Made by a program: the position numbers and the translations under genes. From an uncultured Acetatifactor sp. (lineage in GTDB: Bacteria > Bacillota > Clostridia > Lachnospirales > Lachnospiraceae), in assembly GCA_944383825.1 (NCBI GenBank), contig CALWRA010000015.1:1-63354 (forward strand): a stretch of 63,354 bases of DNA. Reading direction: 5' to 3'. Positions 25,588 to 33,153 of the stretch are shown here, in pieces. The notes under the pieces are model-generated. The model did not search any database. It saw nothing but the letters and a program-made list of their open reading frames with translations, and was not told where the DNA came from. Positions within the stretch are counted from its first letter, which is position 1; each line of letters begins with the position of its first letter.

Positions 25588-25669
25588 CCGTATGGCATTC
25601 AGATCAGCAGGGTACTGATTCCACACCGTGCGGTCCGGAGAAAATGTTTACCTTTACGGAGAAAGAGCT

Positions 25670-26182
25670 ATGAGAGGGCATATAGGAAAACAGGAATTTG
25701 CGGAGAGGATGCTGGAAAACCGAAAACGTTTATACTGCATTGCATACAGTTATGTTAAAAATGAACAGGACGCTCTGGATATTATCAGCGAGGCCGCCTG
25801 CAAGGGGCTTCTTCATCTGAAGGATTTGGACAGAGCAGAGTATTTTATGACCTGGATGACGAGAATTGTTATAAACACTGCCATTGATTTTGTTCGGAAG
25901 AACTCTCGTTTTGTGGCCTTGCCGGAGGAATCCGGCGGGTGCGCTTTAAGGTTATATCAGGATAGTAATCAGCCCATGGAAACCGACAGGGAGTCTTTAA
26001 TGGATCTTTACAATGCTTTGGATAATCTGGAACCAGAGGAGCGGACTTATATTGTGTTGCGTTATTTTGAAGCATATAATTTCCGGGAGATTGCACAGAT
26101 GCTGAAAATACCGGAAAGTACGGTGAAATCCAGATCCTATAGAGCGCTGGACAAGATGAAACGACATATGACTGGAGGCTAG
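25670..26182 (+). CDS. ECF-type RNA polymerase sigma factor
   Basis: 170 residues. Region 2 reads RLYCIAYSYVKNEQDALDII and TWMTRIVINTAIDFVRKN; region 4 reads LEPEERTYIVLRYFEAYNFR and IAQMLKIPESTVKSRSYRAL. It belongs to the SigV/YlaC-like group of clostridial ECF factors. The gene after it begins four bases past its stop and encodes a membrane-anchored protein likely to be its anti-sigma factor. The ATG at 25670 follows GGAGAAAG. Confidence 0.93.
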   Translation: MRGHIGKQEFAERMLENRKRLYCIAYSYVKNEQDALDIISEAACKGLLHLKDLDRAEYFMTWMTRIVINTAIDFVRKNSRFVALPEESGGCALRLYQDSNQPMETDRESLMDLYNALDNLEPEERTYIVLRYFEAYNFREIAQMLKIPESTVKSRSYRALDKMKRHMTGG

Positions 26183-26186
26183 AGGG

Positions 26187-27062
26187 ATGAGTGCGGAAAA
26201 ATTTGCATATGAAAATATTGAGATTCCTGATGATCGGCTGATACAGGCGATTTATGACGGAATGGGCAAGGGAGTGCGAATACGCAGAAGACGGTATCTG
26301 GTTCGCTCCCTTGGGGCGGCAGCGGCCGCTTTTATCCTGCTTTTGTGCAGTGCGAACATTCCGGCTGTTTACGCATATGCCTGCGAGGTTCCAATTCTGG
26401 GGGAATTTGTTCGGGCGCTCCATATAGGCCGCGGTGGGGAAAAGACATTGCATGAAGCCATTGAGACAGAGGTTTCACAAAATGAGCTGGTAATTTATTT
26501 TATAAACGAGGGCCGGACAACAGAGACGGTGGTTCCCTATGAGGTGCAGCATTATCTGGCTCCTTCCCGGATTGAGCTGGCGCTGAATAGTCTAACGGAA
26601 GAGGAATATCAAAACTTGGAGGAGCAGATCAGGAGGATGAAGGGCGTTGGGGATGTCTACCGGACGATTTCCCTTGAAGAGAATGAGATCAGTTTTGTGC
26701 TTGTTCTGGAACGCTTATATGACTATGAAGTGATGGAACAGGCTTTCCCGGGAATGCTGTCAATACGCTTGTATCAGGATGCCTATTTTACGGCGGAGGA
26801 GAAAGCTCCGGAGCAGAGGGTGTATTATCTGCGAACAAAGGGTATGGAGCAGGGAGAAGAGCTGAAAAAGCTTCTGAAAAGGTATGAGAACGAAAGTCCG
26901 ACGCAGGTAAAAACGCAGGAGGGCAGTTTTATACTGACCATCGGGGAATTTTCTTCTGAGAAGGAGGCTGAAAACAGGTTGAAAGAACTGCAGGAGGAAT
27001 ATGCAGGAGCGACCGAGTTTATGGTATCTTACGGCATGGTGAAAGAAATTCCGGAGAGGTGA
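26187..27062 (+). CDS. Probable anti-sigma factor (DUF4179-like) with SPOR-like tail
   Basis: 291 residues. A cytoplasmic stretch of ~35 residues is followed by one membrane helix (LGAAAAAFILLLCSANIPAV), then an extracytoplasmic domain beginning VPILGEFVRALHIG that resembles the DUF4179 family partnered with ECF sigma factors. The last ~45 residues (SFILTIGEFSSEKEAENRLK) look like a SPOR fold, which binds denuded peptidoglycan in other proteins. The gene arrangement and topology support sigma-factor restraint at the membrane; the peptidoglycan-sensing idea is inference. Confidence 0.8.
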   Translation: MSAEKFAYENIEIPDDRLIQAIYDGMGKGVRIRRRRYLVRSLGAAAAAFILLLCSANIPAVYAYACEVPILGEFVRALHIGRGGEKTLHEAIETEVSQNELVIYFINEGRTTETVVPYEVQHYLAPSRIELALNSLTEEEYQNLEEQIRRMKGVGDVYRTISLEENEISFVLVLERLYDYEVMEQAFPGMLSIRLYQDAYFTAEEKAPEQRVYYLRTKGMEQGEELKKLLKRYENESPTQVKTQEGSFILTIGEFSSEKEAENRLKELQEEYAGATEFMVSYGMVKEIPER

Positions 27063-27106
27063 AGAAAAACTGTAGAGCTGTGAGTATGGAGCTATAAGGA
27101 AAATTG

Positions 27107-27150
27107 GTGTGAAGTCCGTAAAAGCAAAAATCGGGACTTCACACTTTTTT
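27107..27150 (+). terminator. Terminator of the sigma/anti-sigma operon
   Basis: GTGTGAAGTCC at 27107-27117 pairs with GGACTTCACAC at 27134-27144, followed by TTTTTT. Confidence 0.88.
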
Positions 27151-27350
27151 CACAATTAGTAAACTTCTTTGATCAGACGTTCTTTTCTTTTTAAACTGCC
27201 TGGTTCATTTTTAAAAAGCTGTCGCTCAAAATGATTATCTTGATATGATACCCTTCCTTACGAGTCGAAACGCTGCGTTATTTTCAAGCTCGGATACCTC
27301 TCGCAAAGAGGAGATCACAGCATCCGTTAGCTTTCGCTCAGAAATAAATT

Positions 27351-27767
27351 ATGATTCCGGATGAAGGCATTGGCGGTATCCAAGACATTGGAAGTCTGCG
27401 CTGTTCGCTCAGTAGCCGGGTTTATAAAAGAATGATTTTCCGCAAAAGGAGCATTTTACCATTCCGGAAAGCCAATGTTTCGTATGCGAGACAGGATGCG
27501 CATGTTTTGCATGAGATTCTGCAATTTTTTGATACGATTTTGAGCAGCTTCCCCAGTATCTATGTCAATAAGAGGTTCGTGGTGGCTATCATGCTAAGTC
27601 ATACCGCCTGTACAAGGTTTGCTGAATCGGGGATTGAGCCTAAAATACTGCAGTATATTATGGGCCACGCCAACGAGTCCGTAACACTGGATGTATATAC
27701 TCATTTAGACTTTAAGCAAATTCAGCAAAAAATAGAAGCTGTACAGGAAAATATCAAAATCGGATAG
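27351..27767 (+). pseudogene. Tyrosine recombinase (integrase) remnant
   Basis: Only the last ~60 codons are recognisable: HTACTRFAESGIEPKILQYI, then MGHANESVTLDVYTHLD with the catalytic tyrosine. The normal HxLRH motif is degraded (LSHTAC) and nothing upstream resembles the core-binding or catalytic arginine regions. It marks an old integration event. The ~290 bases before it (27151-27350) and the stretch to 27790 hold nothing else that I can identify. Confidence 0.75.
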
Positions 27768-27797
27768 TTGTTAAAAGTGCAATTATAATAAAAAAGA

Positions 27798-27842
27798 GCC
27801 TGCCGCCATTTGGAACAATACCAAGTGGCGGCAGAATTTTTT
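27798..27842. terminator. Terminator after the integrase remnant
   Basis: CTGCCGCCATTTGG at 27800-27813 pairs with CCAAGTGGCGGCAG at 27821-27834 and is followed by AATTTTTT; A-runs precede it. Confidence 0.85.
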
Positions 27843-27941
27843 GCAAAAAGTACAAAAAAGGTATAGAATACAGCCCTAAAAAATAGCGGCACTATATAAA
27901 TTCTTATTTTATCAGGTTTTTAGAAATAATTTAGAGATTTG

Positions 27942-27968
27942 TTAGCACTCACCTCTTGACAGTGCTAA
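27942..27968 (+). promoter_or_regulatory. CIRCE operator (HrcA binding site)
   Basis: TTAGCACTC, nine bases, then CAGTGCTAA. This matches the CIRCE consensus TTAGCACTC-N9-GAGTGCTAA with one mismatch. HrcA represses heat-shock genes through this element. Confidence 0.92.
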
Positions 27969-27984
27969 CAATGAGTGTTATAGT
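27956..27984 (+). promoter_or_regulatory. Heat-shock promoter of the Hsp20 genes
   Basis: TTGACA at 27956-27961 and TATAGT at 27979-27984 are 17 bases apart. The -35 box lies inside the CIRCE, so bound HrcA would block polymerase directly. The leader to the first hsp20 start is about 107 bases. Confidence 0.85.
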
Positions 27985-28098
27985 ACAATTAGAACAAATG
28001 AAAGGGAACAAAAAAGCTTTTCAGTTCCCATGTTGAGAGCACACCGCCGATTTCTATGACAGTGCTTAATAGTCAAATTAAGGAAGGAGATATGACTT

Positions 28099-28548
28099 AT
28101 GTTGAGACCCAGTATTTTTGGAGAAGATTTATTTGATGAGATGATGAGCTTTCCTTTTGGAGATGAATTTTTTGGAAGAAAGAACCCTCTGTATGGAAAG
28201 AATGCCAAAAATATGATGAAGACAGATGTAAGAGAGACAGATGGAGGATATGAGCTTGACATTGATCTGCCGGGCTTTAAGAAAGAGGACATCAATGCGC
28301 AGCTGAAGGATGGTTATCTTACAGTAACTGCGGCCAAGGGGCTGGATAAAGACGAGAAGGATAAAATGACCGGCAGATACATTCGAAGAGAGCGTTATGC
28401 AGGCAGCATGAGCAGGAGCTTTTACGTAGGGGAAGGCGTTTCTCAGGAGGAGGTACAGGCGAAATACGAAAACGGTATTCTGAAGCTGAGCATTCCCAAG
28501 AAGGAAGCGAAATCTGTTGCGCAGACTAATTATATTGCAATTGAATAA
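28099..28548 (+). CDS. Small heat-shock protein Hsp20 (first copy)
   Basis: 149 residues. The alpha-crystallin domain covers about residues 40-140: MKTDVRETDGGYELDIDLPG at its start and the end motif NGILKLSIPKK. The C-terminal anchoring motif appears as YIAIE. It is an ATP-independent holdase that keeps unfolded proteins soluble. GGAGATATGACTTATG gives the ribosome site and start. It is under the CIRCE promoter and is followed by a close paralogue. Confidence 0.95.
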   Translation: MLRPSIFGEDLFDEMMSFPFGDEFFGRKNPLYGKNAKNMMKTDVRETDGGYELDIDLPGFKKEDINAQLKDGYLTVTAAKGLDKDEKDKMTGRYIRRERYAGSMSRSFYVGEGVSQEEVQAKYENGILKLSIPKKEAKSVAQTNYIAIE

Positions 28549-28658
28549 GGAATGTGGCAGAGAAGAGAAGGAAAAAGAGAAAAAGTGCCAGATTATAAAT
28601 AAAATCTGAATAAAACTGCAGGAAAAGCAGAGAATGATTAGCAAAGGAGAGATGACTT

Positions 28659-29111
28659 ATGTTGATGCCCAGTGTTTTTGGAGAAAATTTATTTGATGAT
28701 GATTGGTTTGGTTTTCCGTTTGAAAGCGAATTTTTCGGAAAGAAGAATCCTCTGTACGGCAAACACGGCAAAAATTTGATGAAGACGGATGTCCGTGAAA
28801 CGGAGGAAGGCTATGAGCTGGATATTGATCTTCCCGGTTTTAAAAAGGAGGAGATCAATGCAAAGCTGGAAAACGGCTATCTCACCGTGACGGCTGCTAA
28901 AGGCCTTGATAAGGATGAAAAGGATAAAAAAGGCAAATATATCCGTCAGGAGCGTTATGCAGGCAGCATGAGCAGAAGCTTTTATGTGGGAGAGGGCCTG
29001 CGCCAGGAGGATGTCAAGGCAAAATTCGAAAACGGGATTTTGCGGGTAAGCCTTCCCAAAGAACAACCTAAAGTGGTGGAAGAAAATAAATATATTGCAA
29101 TTGATGGCTGA
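28659..29111 (+). CDS. Small heat-shock protein Hsp20 (second copy)
   Basis: 150 residues, clearly paralogous to the gene before it: the same start pattern (MLMPSVFGENLFDDDW), the same YELDIDLPGFKKEEINAKLE segment and the same YIAI ending, with scattered substitutions throughout. The leader repeats the GGAGAGATGACTTATG start region, so the duplication included the ribosome site. No second CIRCE or promoter is visible in the 110-base gap, so it probably depends on the upstream promoter. A strong terminator follows. Confidence 0.95.
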   Translation: MLMPSVFGENLFDDDWFGFPFESEFFGKKNPLYGKHGKNLMKTDVRETEEGYELDIDLPGFKKEEINAKLENGYLTVTAAKGLDKDEKDKKGKYIRQERYAGSMSRSFYVGEGLRQEDVKAKFENGILRVSLPKEQPKVVEENKYIAIDG

Positions 29112-29142
29112 CGAACGTCAAGCCTGATGTCTGAAAGACAAG

Positions 29143-29190
29143 CACCCCCTGTGAGGAAGAAACCTCTTCGCAGGGGGTGTTTCATAAAAA
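29143..29190 (+). terminator. Terminator of the hsp20 pair
   Basis: CACCCCCTGTGAGG pairs with CCTCTTCGCAGGGGGTG around a short loop, followed by TTTCATAAAAAAG. Confidence 0.8.
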
Positions 29191-29237
29191 AGGGAAAATG
29201 CCTGCGCTTCCCCGCTGTTTTCTGAGAAATAATTAAA

Positions 29238-29266
29238 TGGACTTTGGGGAAGGTTTTCTATATAAT
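29238..29266 (+). promoter_or_regulatory. Promoter of the two-component operon
   Basis: TGGACT at 29238-29243 and TATAAT at 29261-29266, spaced 17 bases, 40 bases before the response-regulator start. Confidence 0.6.
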
Positions 29267-29305
29267 ATAGGCAGAAATAGCAAATGATGAATTCGGAGGG
29301 CGATT

Positions 29306-29980
29306 ATGCGTATATTACTGGCAGAGGACGAGAAGGATTTGAATCATATTATCAAGCAGAAGCTCACATCGGATGGCTATGGGGTGGACAGCTGCTTTGA
29401 TGGGCAGGAGGCGCTGGACCATTTGGAGGTGACGGAGTATGATGCGGTGATTTTGGATATTATGATGCCCAAGGTGGACGGGCTGACCGTATTAAAAAAG
29501 CTCAGACAGGAGGGAAATCATACGCCGGTGCTGATTTTGACGGCAAGGGACGCCGTTCCGGACAGGGTAAAGGGCCTGGACAGCGGCGCAAACGATTATT
29601 TAGTGAAACCTTTCTCTTTTGAGGAGCTGGGGGCCAGACTGCGTGCTATGACCCGCAGCTCCTTTGGAAAGACAAGCAACGTGCTTTCTGTGGCGGATCT
29701 GACTCTGGACAGTGCGACCCATGCGGTGAAACGGGGGGACAGGGAAATAACCCTGTCGGCTAAGGAGTATGCGCTTCTGGAATATCTGATGTACAACAAG
29801 GGGGTAGTGCTGTCCAGAGAGCGTATCGAAGACCATATCTGGAATTATGATTATGAAGGCGGCACAAATGTAGTGGATGTATATATCAGCTATCTTCGTA
29901 AAAAAATTGACAGCGGGCATGAGGTAAAACTGATTCACACTCTCCGGGGAAGAGGTTATGTGCTGAAGGAAGGATTATAA
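29306..29980 (+). CDS. OmpR-family response regulator
   Basis: 224 residues. The receiver has EDEKD acidic residues, phosphoacceptor Asp51 in AVILDIMMPKVDG and the switch lysine in YLVKPFSFEE. The winged-helix effector domain (about 125-222) ends HTLRGRGYVLKEG. The kinase gene begins at the next base after its stop. Together with the PepSY-protein gene downstream they probably form an envelope-sensing module. Confidence 0.95.
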   Translation: MRILLAEDEKDLNHIIKQKLTSDGYGVDSCFDGQEALDHLEVTEYDAVILDIMMPKVDGLTVLKKLRQEGNHTPVLILTARDAVPDRVKGLDSGANDYLVKPFSFEELGARLRAMTRSSFGKTSNVLSVADLTLDSATHAVKRGDREITLSAKEYALLEYLMYNKGVVLSRERIEDHIWNYDYEGGTNVVDVYISYLRKKIDSGHEVKLIHTLRGRGYVLKEGL

Positions 29981-31402
29981 ATGAAAAGATTATCCATAAG
30001 AATGAAGGTGACTCTCTGGTTTGTGGGAGCGCTGTTTCTGAATGGAATTCTGTTGTCAGTTGGTATTTTGGTGGCAAGCAATTCTGTGATTCAGAAAAAT
30101 ATACAGGACAATCTGGTGGAGACAGTAGCGGATAATGTGGATGAGATCGAATTTTACAGCTCTCTGGAAGAGATGATGCGTTATGCAAATGATTTTGATC
30201 ACTATATTGCATACCAAGGGGGATATCTGGAGGTGGATGATGACTTTCTGGACTCGGTAAACGGCATATTTACTTCACTGGTGGACATAAATGGCAGGTT
30301 GTTTTACGGAGAAAATCCGATAGGCCAGGCAGCCTCTCAGATGACGCTTTCCGATGGACAGATGCAGACGCTGAGGGTCAATGGGATTCTTTATTATATT
30401 TATGACAGAGAGCTGACAAGAGATGGACTAGAGGGCTTGTGGCTGAGAGGAATTGTGGCGGAAACGCAGGGTCAGGCGCAGCTTACTTCCATAGAAAGGC
30501 TATCCTTTATTCTACTTCCCGTTCTGGTAATCCTGGCCGTTGTGGGAGGATATATGGTTGCGGGAAGAGCCTTAAGGCCCATAAAGGAAATCTCAGCGGC
30601 TGCGGCGGAAATCCATCAGGGAGGGGATTTAAAGAAACGGATTGAAATAGGAGAGGGCAAAGATGAGCTGCATGAGCTGGCAAACAATTTCAATCAGATG
30701 TTTGAGCGCCTTGAAAATGCTTTTGAAGCGGAACGCCAGTTTACATCCGATGCATCTCATGAACTGAGAACGCCGATGTCAGTTATTATGGCTCAATGTG
30801 AATACACAATGGAGAAGCCCAGGAGTGTGGAGGAATATCAGGAGGCTTTGGAGGTGATTAACCGCCAGGGCAGGCGTATGTCCGGACTGATTCGGGATAT
30901 GCTGGATTTTACCAGACTTGAGGGAAAGGCGGAAAGCTTTGTAAAAGAGACGGTAGATTTATCTGAGCTGACTGCTTCAGTCTGTGAGGATATGGCCCTT
31001 GTTCAGCGTCGGGGAATTCTTCTGGAAAGCGAGATTCAAAGCGGAATATCAGCGGAAGGAAACAGAAGTCTGCTAACCAGACTGGTTGTGAATTTAATCA
31101 GCAATGCGTATCGCTATGGTAAAGAAAACGGTCATATTTGGGTCAGGCTTAAGGAAGACGAACAGCAGATACGGCTCACTGTCTCAGATGATGGCATAGG
31201 AATTGCGAAGGAAGATCAGGAAAAGATTTTTTCCAGATTTTATCAGGTGGATGTCTCCAGGACGGGCAGAGGAAGCGGACTTGGACTTTCCATGGTGCGC
31301 CAGATTGCACAGTTCCATGGAGGAGAAGTCTCTGTGGTAAGCACGCTGGGGCAAGGAAGCACTTTTATTTTTACACTTCCGAAAAAAAGTTTTTCTTCTT
31401 AA
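29981..31402 (+). CDS. Sensor histidine kinase (HAMP, HisKA, HATPase)
   Basis: 473 residues. Two membrane helices (about 13-35 and 165-190) flank an extracytoplasmic sensor of ~130 residues. A HAMP segment follows (RALRPIKEISAAAAEIHQGG), then His260 in SDASHELRTPMSVI, an N box (LVVNLISNAYRYG), DDGIGIA and GRGSGLGLSMV. It should autophosphorylate and pass phosphate to the regulator encoded immediately upstream. The signal is not predictable, though the neighbouring PepSY protein could modulate it. Confidence 0.95.
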   Translation: MKRLSIRMKVTLWFVGALFLNGILLSVGILVASNSVIQKNIQDNLVETVADNVDEIEFYSSLEEMMRYANDFDHYIAYQGGYLEVDDDFLDSVNGIFTSLVDINGRLFYGENPIGQAASQMTLSDGQMQTLRVNGILYYIYDRELTRDGLEGLWLRGIVAETQGQAQLTSIERLSFILLPVLVILAVVGGYMVAGRALRPIKEISAAAAEIHQGGDLKKRIEIGEGKDELHELANNFNQMFERLENAFEAERQFTSDASHELRTPMSVIMAQCEYTMEKPRSVEEYQEALEVINRQGRRMSGLIRDMLDFTRLEGKAESFVKETVDLSELTASVCEDMALVQRRGILLESEIQSGISAEGNRSLLTRLVVNLISNAYRYGKENGHIWVRLKEDEQQIRLTVSDDGIGIAKEDQEKIFSRFYQVDVSRTGRGSGLGLSMVRQIAQFHGGEVSVVSTLGQGSTFIFTLPKKSFSS

Positions 31403-31430
31403 TGTTGTTCTAATTTTCCATGCCTATAAT
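31396..31430 (+). promoter_or_regulatory. Candidate response-regulator-dependent promoter of the PepSY gene
   Basis: A perfect TATAAT lies at 31425-31430 but no good -35 box is present. Two half-sites, TTCTTAAT (31396-31403) and TTCTAAT (31408-31414), repeat at 12-base spacing just upstream, as expected of direct repeats bound by an OmpR-type activator. This is an inference from spacing only. Confidence 0.35.
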
Positions 31431-31466
31431 GAGATTAACAAAAGGAAAGAAGAGGAGATGAAAATT

Positions 31467-32591
31467 ATGAAATTCATTAAAAAGTTATTTGCAACCCCCG
31501 TTCGGGCGATTGTCACCTGCTTCTGCATGCTGGCAGTGATTTGTATAGCAGGAATGGCTGTAGCCGTAGCGGTTGTAACCAACAGCATCCAGAATCAGCC
31601 CATAAGAGAAATTGCTTATGTAGACAATGGTACGGTGGGCGCTGTGAATCAGAGCGGCGCAAGTCAGGCGGAGCTGACAAATCAGGCGGCGCAAAACCAG
31701 GCGACAGTTCAGAATGAGGCTTCCAGCCAGACAGCAGGGCAGACAGACGCGGCAAACCAGGCGGCAGTCCAGAATAATGCTTCCAGCCAGACAACAGGGC
31801 AGACAGACGCGGCAAACCAGGCGGCAGCCCAGAATAATGCTTCCAGCCAGACAACAGGGCAGACAGACGCGGCAAGCCAGGCGGCAGTCCAGAATGAGGC
31901 TTCCAGCCAGACAACAGGGCAGACAGACGCGGCAAACCAGGCGGCAGCCCAGAATAATGCTTCCAGCCAGACAACAGGGCAGACAGACGCGGCAAGCCAG
32001 CAGGCAGCTCAGAATAATGCTTCCAGTCCGGCACAGACCCAGAGCAGCACAACAAGCCAGGCGGCCCAGAACAATACGCCTGCGCAGTCAGCGCCGCAGA
32101 CAAACCGGGCTTCCGCTGGTGTTCAGAATAATGCGGCTATCACTGTGGAGACAGCAACGTCAACCGCTTTGGCGGACGCAGGTCTTTCCGCTTCCGATGT
32201 TACCTTTACAAAGCAGCGATATGAAAGAGAAGATGGTATCTTTGTATATGAGATTGACTTCTTTACATCTTCTGCAAAGTACGATTATGAGATTAATGCT
32301 TCTACAGGAGAAATTTACAGCAGATCTGTAGAGACATTCCAGACAGGCGGAAACTGGGGCAATTCGGGTACGTCCTATATTGGAGTGGACGCGGCGAAAT
32401 CAGCGGCACTGAGCCATGCCGGTATCAGCAATTCCTCAGGGGTGACCTTTGGAAAGGCAAAGCTGGAAAACGATGACGGATACACATTGTATGAAATCGA
32501 ATTTTATGCGAACGGTATGGAGTATGATTACAATATAGACGCTTTCAGCGGCGCGGTTCTGGAATATGACAGCGAGCGCTGGGGCTGGTAA
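31467..32591 (+). CDS. Membrane-anchored PepSY-domain protein with 20-residue repeats
   Basis: About 374 residues. One N-terminal membrane helix (VTCFCMLAVICIAGMAVAVA) is followed by a Gln/Asn/Ala/Thr-rich stalk with five to six 20-residue repeats containing NNASSQTTGQTDAANQAA, then two PepSY domains (VFTKQRYERE...YEIDFFTSSAKYDYEI-type and LYEIEFYANGMEYDYNID). PepSY domains often inhibit proteases or sense the envelope. The ATG at 31467 is better spaced from GAGGAG than the ATG at 31458. It follows the kinase by 64 bases and is probably a target or partner of that system. Confidence 0.88.
   Translation: MKFIKKLFATPVRAIVTCFCMLAVICIAGMAVAVAVVTNSIQNQPIREIAYVDNGTVGAVNQSGASQAELTNQAAQNQATVQNEASSQTAGQTDAANQAAVQNNASSQTTGQTDAANQAAAQNNASSQTTGQTDAASQAAVQNEASSQTTGQTDAANQAAAQNNASSQTTGQTDAASQQAAQNNASSPAQTQSSTTSQAAQNNTPAQSAPQTNRASAGVQNNAAITVETATSTALADAGLSASDVTFTKQRYEREDGIFVYEIDFFTSSAKYDYEINASTGEIYSRSVETFQTGGNWGNSGTSYIGVDAAKSAALSHAGISNSSGVTFGKAKLENDDGYTLYEIEFYANGMEYDYNIDAFSGAVLEYDSERWGW
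31690..32030 (+). repeat. 60-base in-frame tandem repeat
   Basis: About five and a half units of exactly 60 bases lie head to tail inside the PepSY gene. Each encodes a 20-residue unit, and differences between units are few (for example AATAAT versus AATGAG, and CAAACC versus CAAGCC). Such near-identical units can expand or contract by slippage without shifting the frame. Confidence 0.95.
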
Positions 32592-32618
32592 GCGCGGAGA
32601 CGTCAGGGTAGACAGATT

Positions 32619-33077
32619 ATGATAATTTTAAGTTGCGGAGCTATCATATTAAGCATTTTTGCAGGCGATTTCTGGATTAAGAACCAGGTGGAACAAAAGA
32701 GAGCAGAAGGAGAGACCAGAGAAATTCTGGGGGGGAGGCTTCTGCTTCGCAGGTATCATAACCGGGGAGCGGCGCTGAATTTTGGGGAAAGGAGGCGCCC
32801 CCTGGTAGCAGCCGTATCTGTGCTATTGACGCTTGCGGCTTTGGGGGCTTTGATACTAAGCCTGGGACAGAAAGGAAACGGGATGCTGAGGGTAGGACTT
32901 TCTCTTCTTTTGGGAGGGGCATTCAGCAATACCTACGACAGGCTGAAAAGAAAATATGTGGTAGACTACGTAAGCTTTGGAGTGAAATGGAAAAAGCTCA
33001 GACAAGTGGTTTTCAATATTTCAGATTTCTGCATTATAACAGGCGCGTTACTGGCGGTCCTTGGGGCCTGGCGGTAA
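32619..33077 (+). CDS. Signal peptidase II homologue (divergent LspA)
   Basis: 152 residues with four membrane helices. The conserved blocks are present in diverged form: HNRGAALNF, GGAFSNTYDRLKRKYVVDYV and VFNISDFCII, with Asp107, Asp116 and Asp136 as the conserved aspartates. LspA cleaves prolipoproteins before the lipidated cysteine. It lies 27 bases after the PepSY gene rather than in the usual ileS/rluD context, so it may be a second, specialised LspA. The spacing suggests co-transcription with the PepSY gene. Confidence 0.85.
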   Translation: MIILSCGAIILSIFAGDFWIKNQVEQKRAEGETREILGGRLLLRRYHNRGAALNFGERRRPLVAAVSVLLTLAALGALILSLGQKGNGMLRVGLSLLLGGAFSNTYDRLKRKYVVDYVSFGVKWKKLRQVVFNISDFCIITGALLAVLGAWR

Positions 33078-33090
33078 CGCGCCTGCTTTG
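33040..33090 (+). terminator. Hairpin overlapping the LspA-like gene end
   Basis: CAGGCGCGTTAC at 33040-33051 pairs perfectly with GTAACGCGCCTG at 33074-33085 and is followed by CTTTGTG. The stem contains the stop codon. The T-run is short, so it may act as a terminator or a 3'-end stabiliser. Confidence 0.6.
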
Positions 33091-33153
33091 TGATGCTAAG
33101 ATTCCGGATAACATATTGGCAATAGGCTGCCAATCGGATTAAGACACGCGGAA

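Noticed and set aside
31690..32030. CRISPR-like array
   Set aside because: The 60-base units are contiguous, in frame and coding, without spacers.
31513..32331. Long open frames in other frames and on the minus strand across the PepSY gene
   Set aside because: They arise from the 60-base repeat, whose composition leaves several frames open; they lack ribosome sites and known domains.
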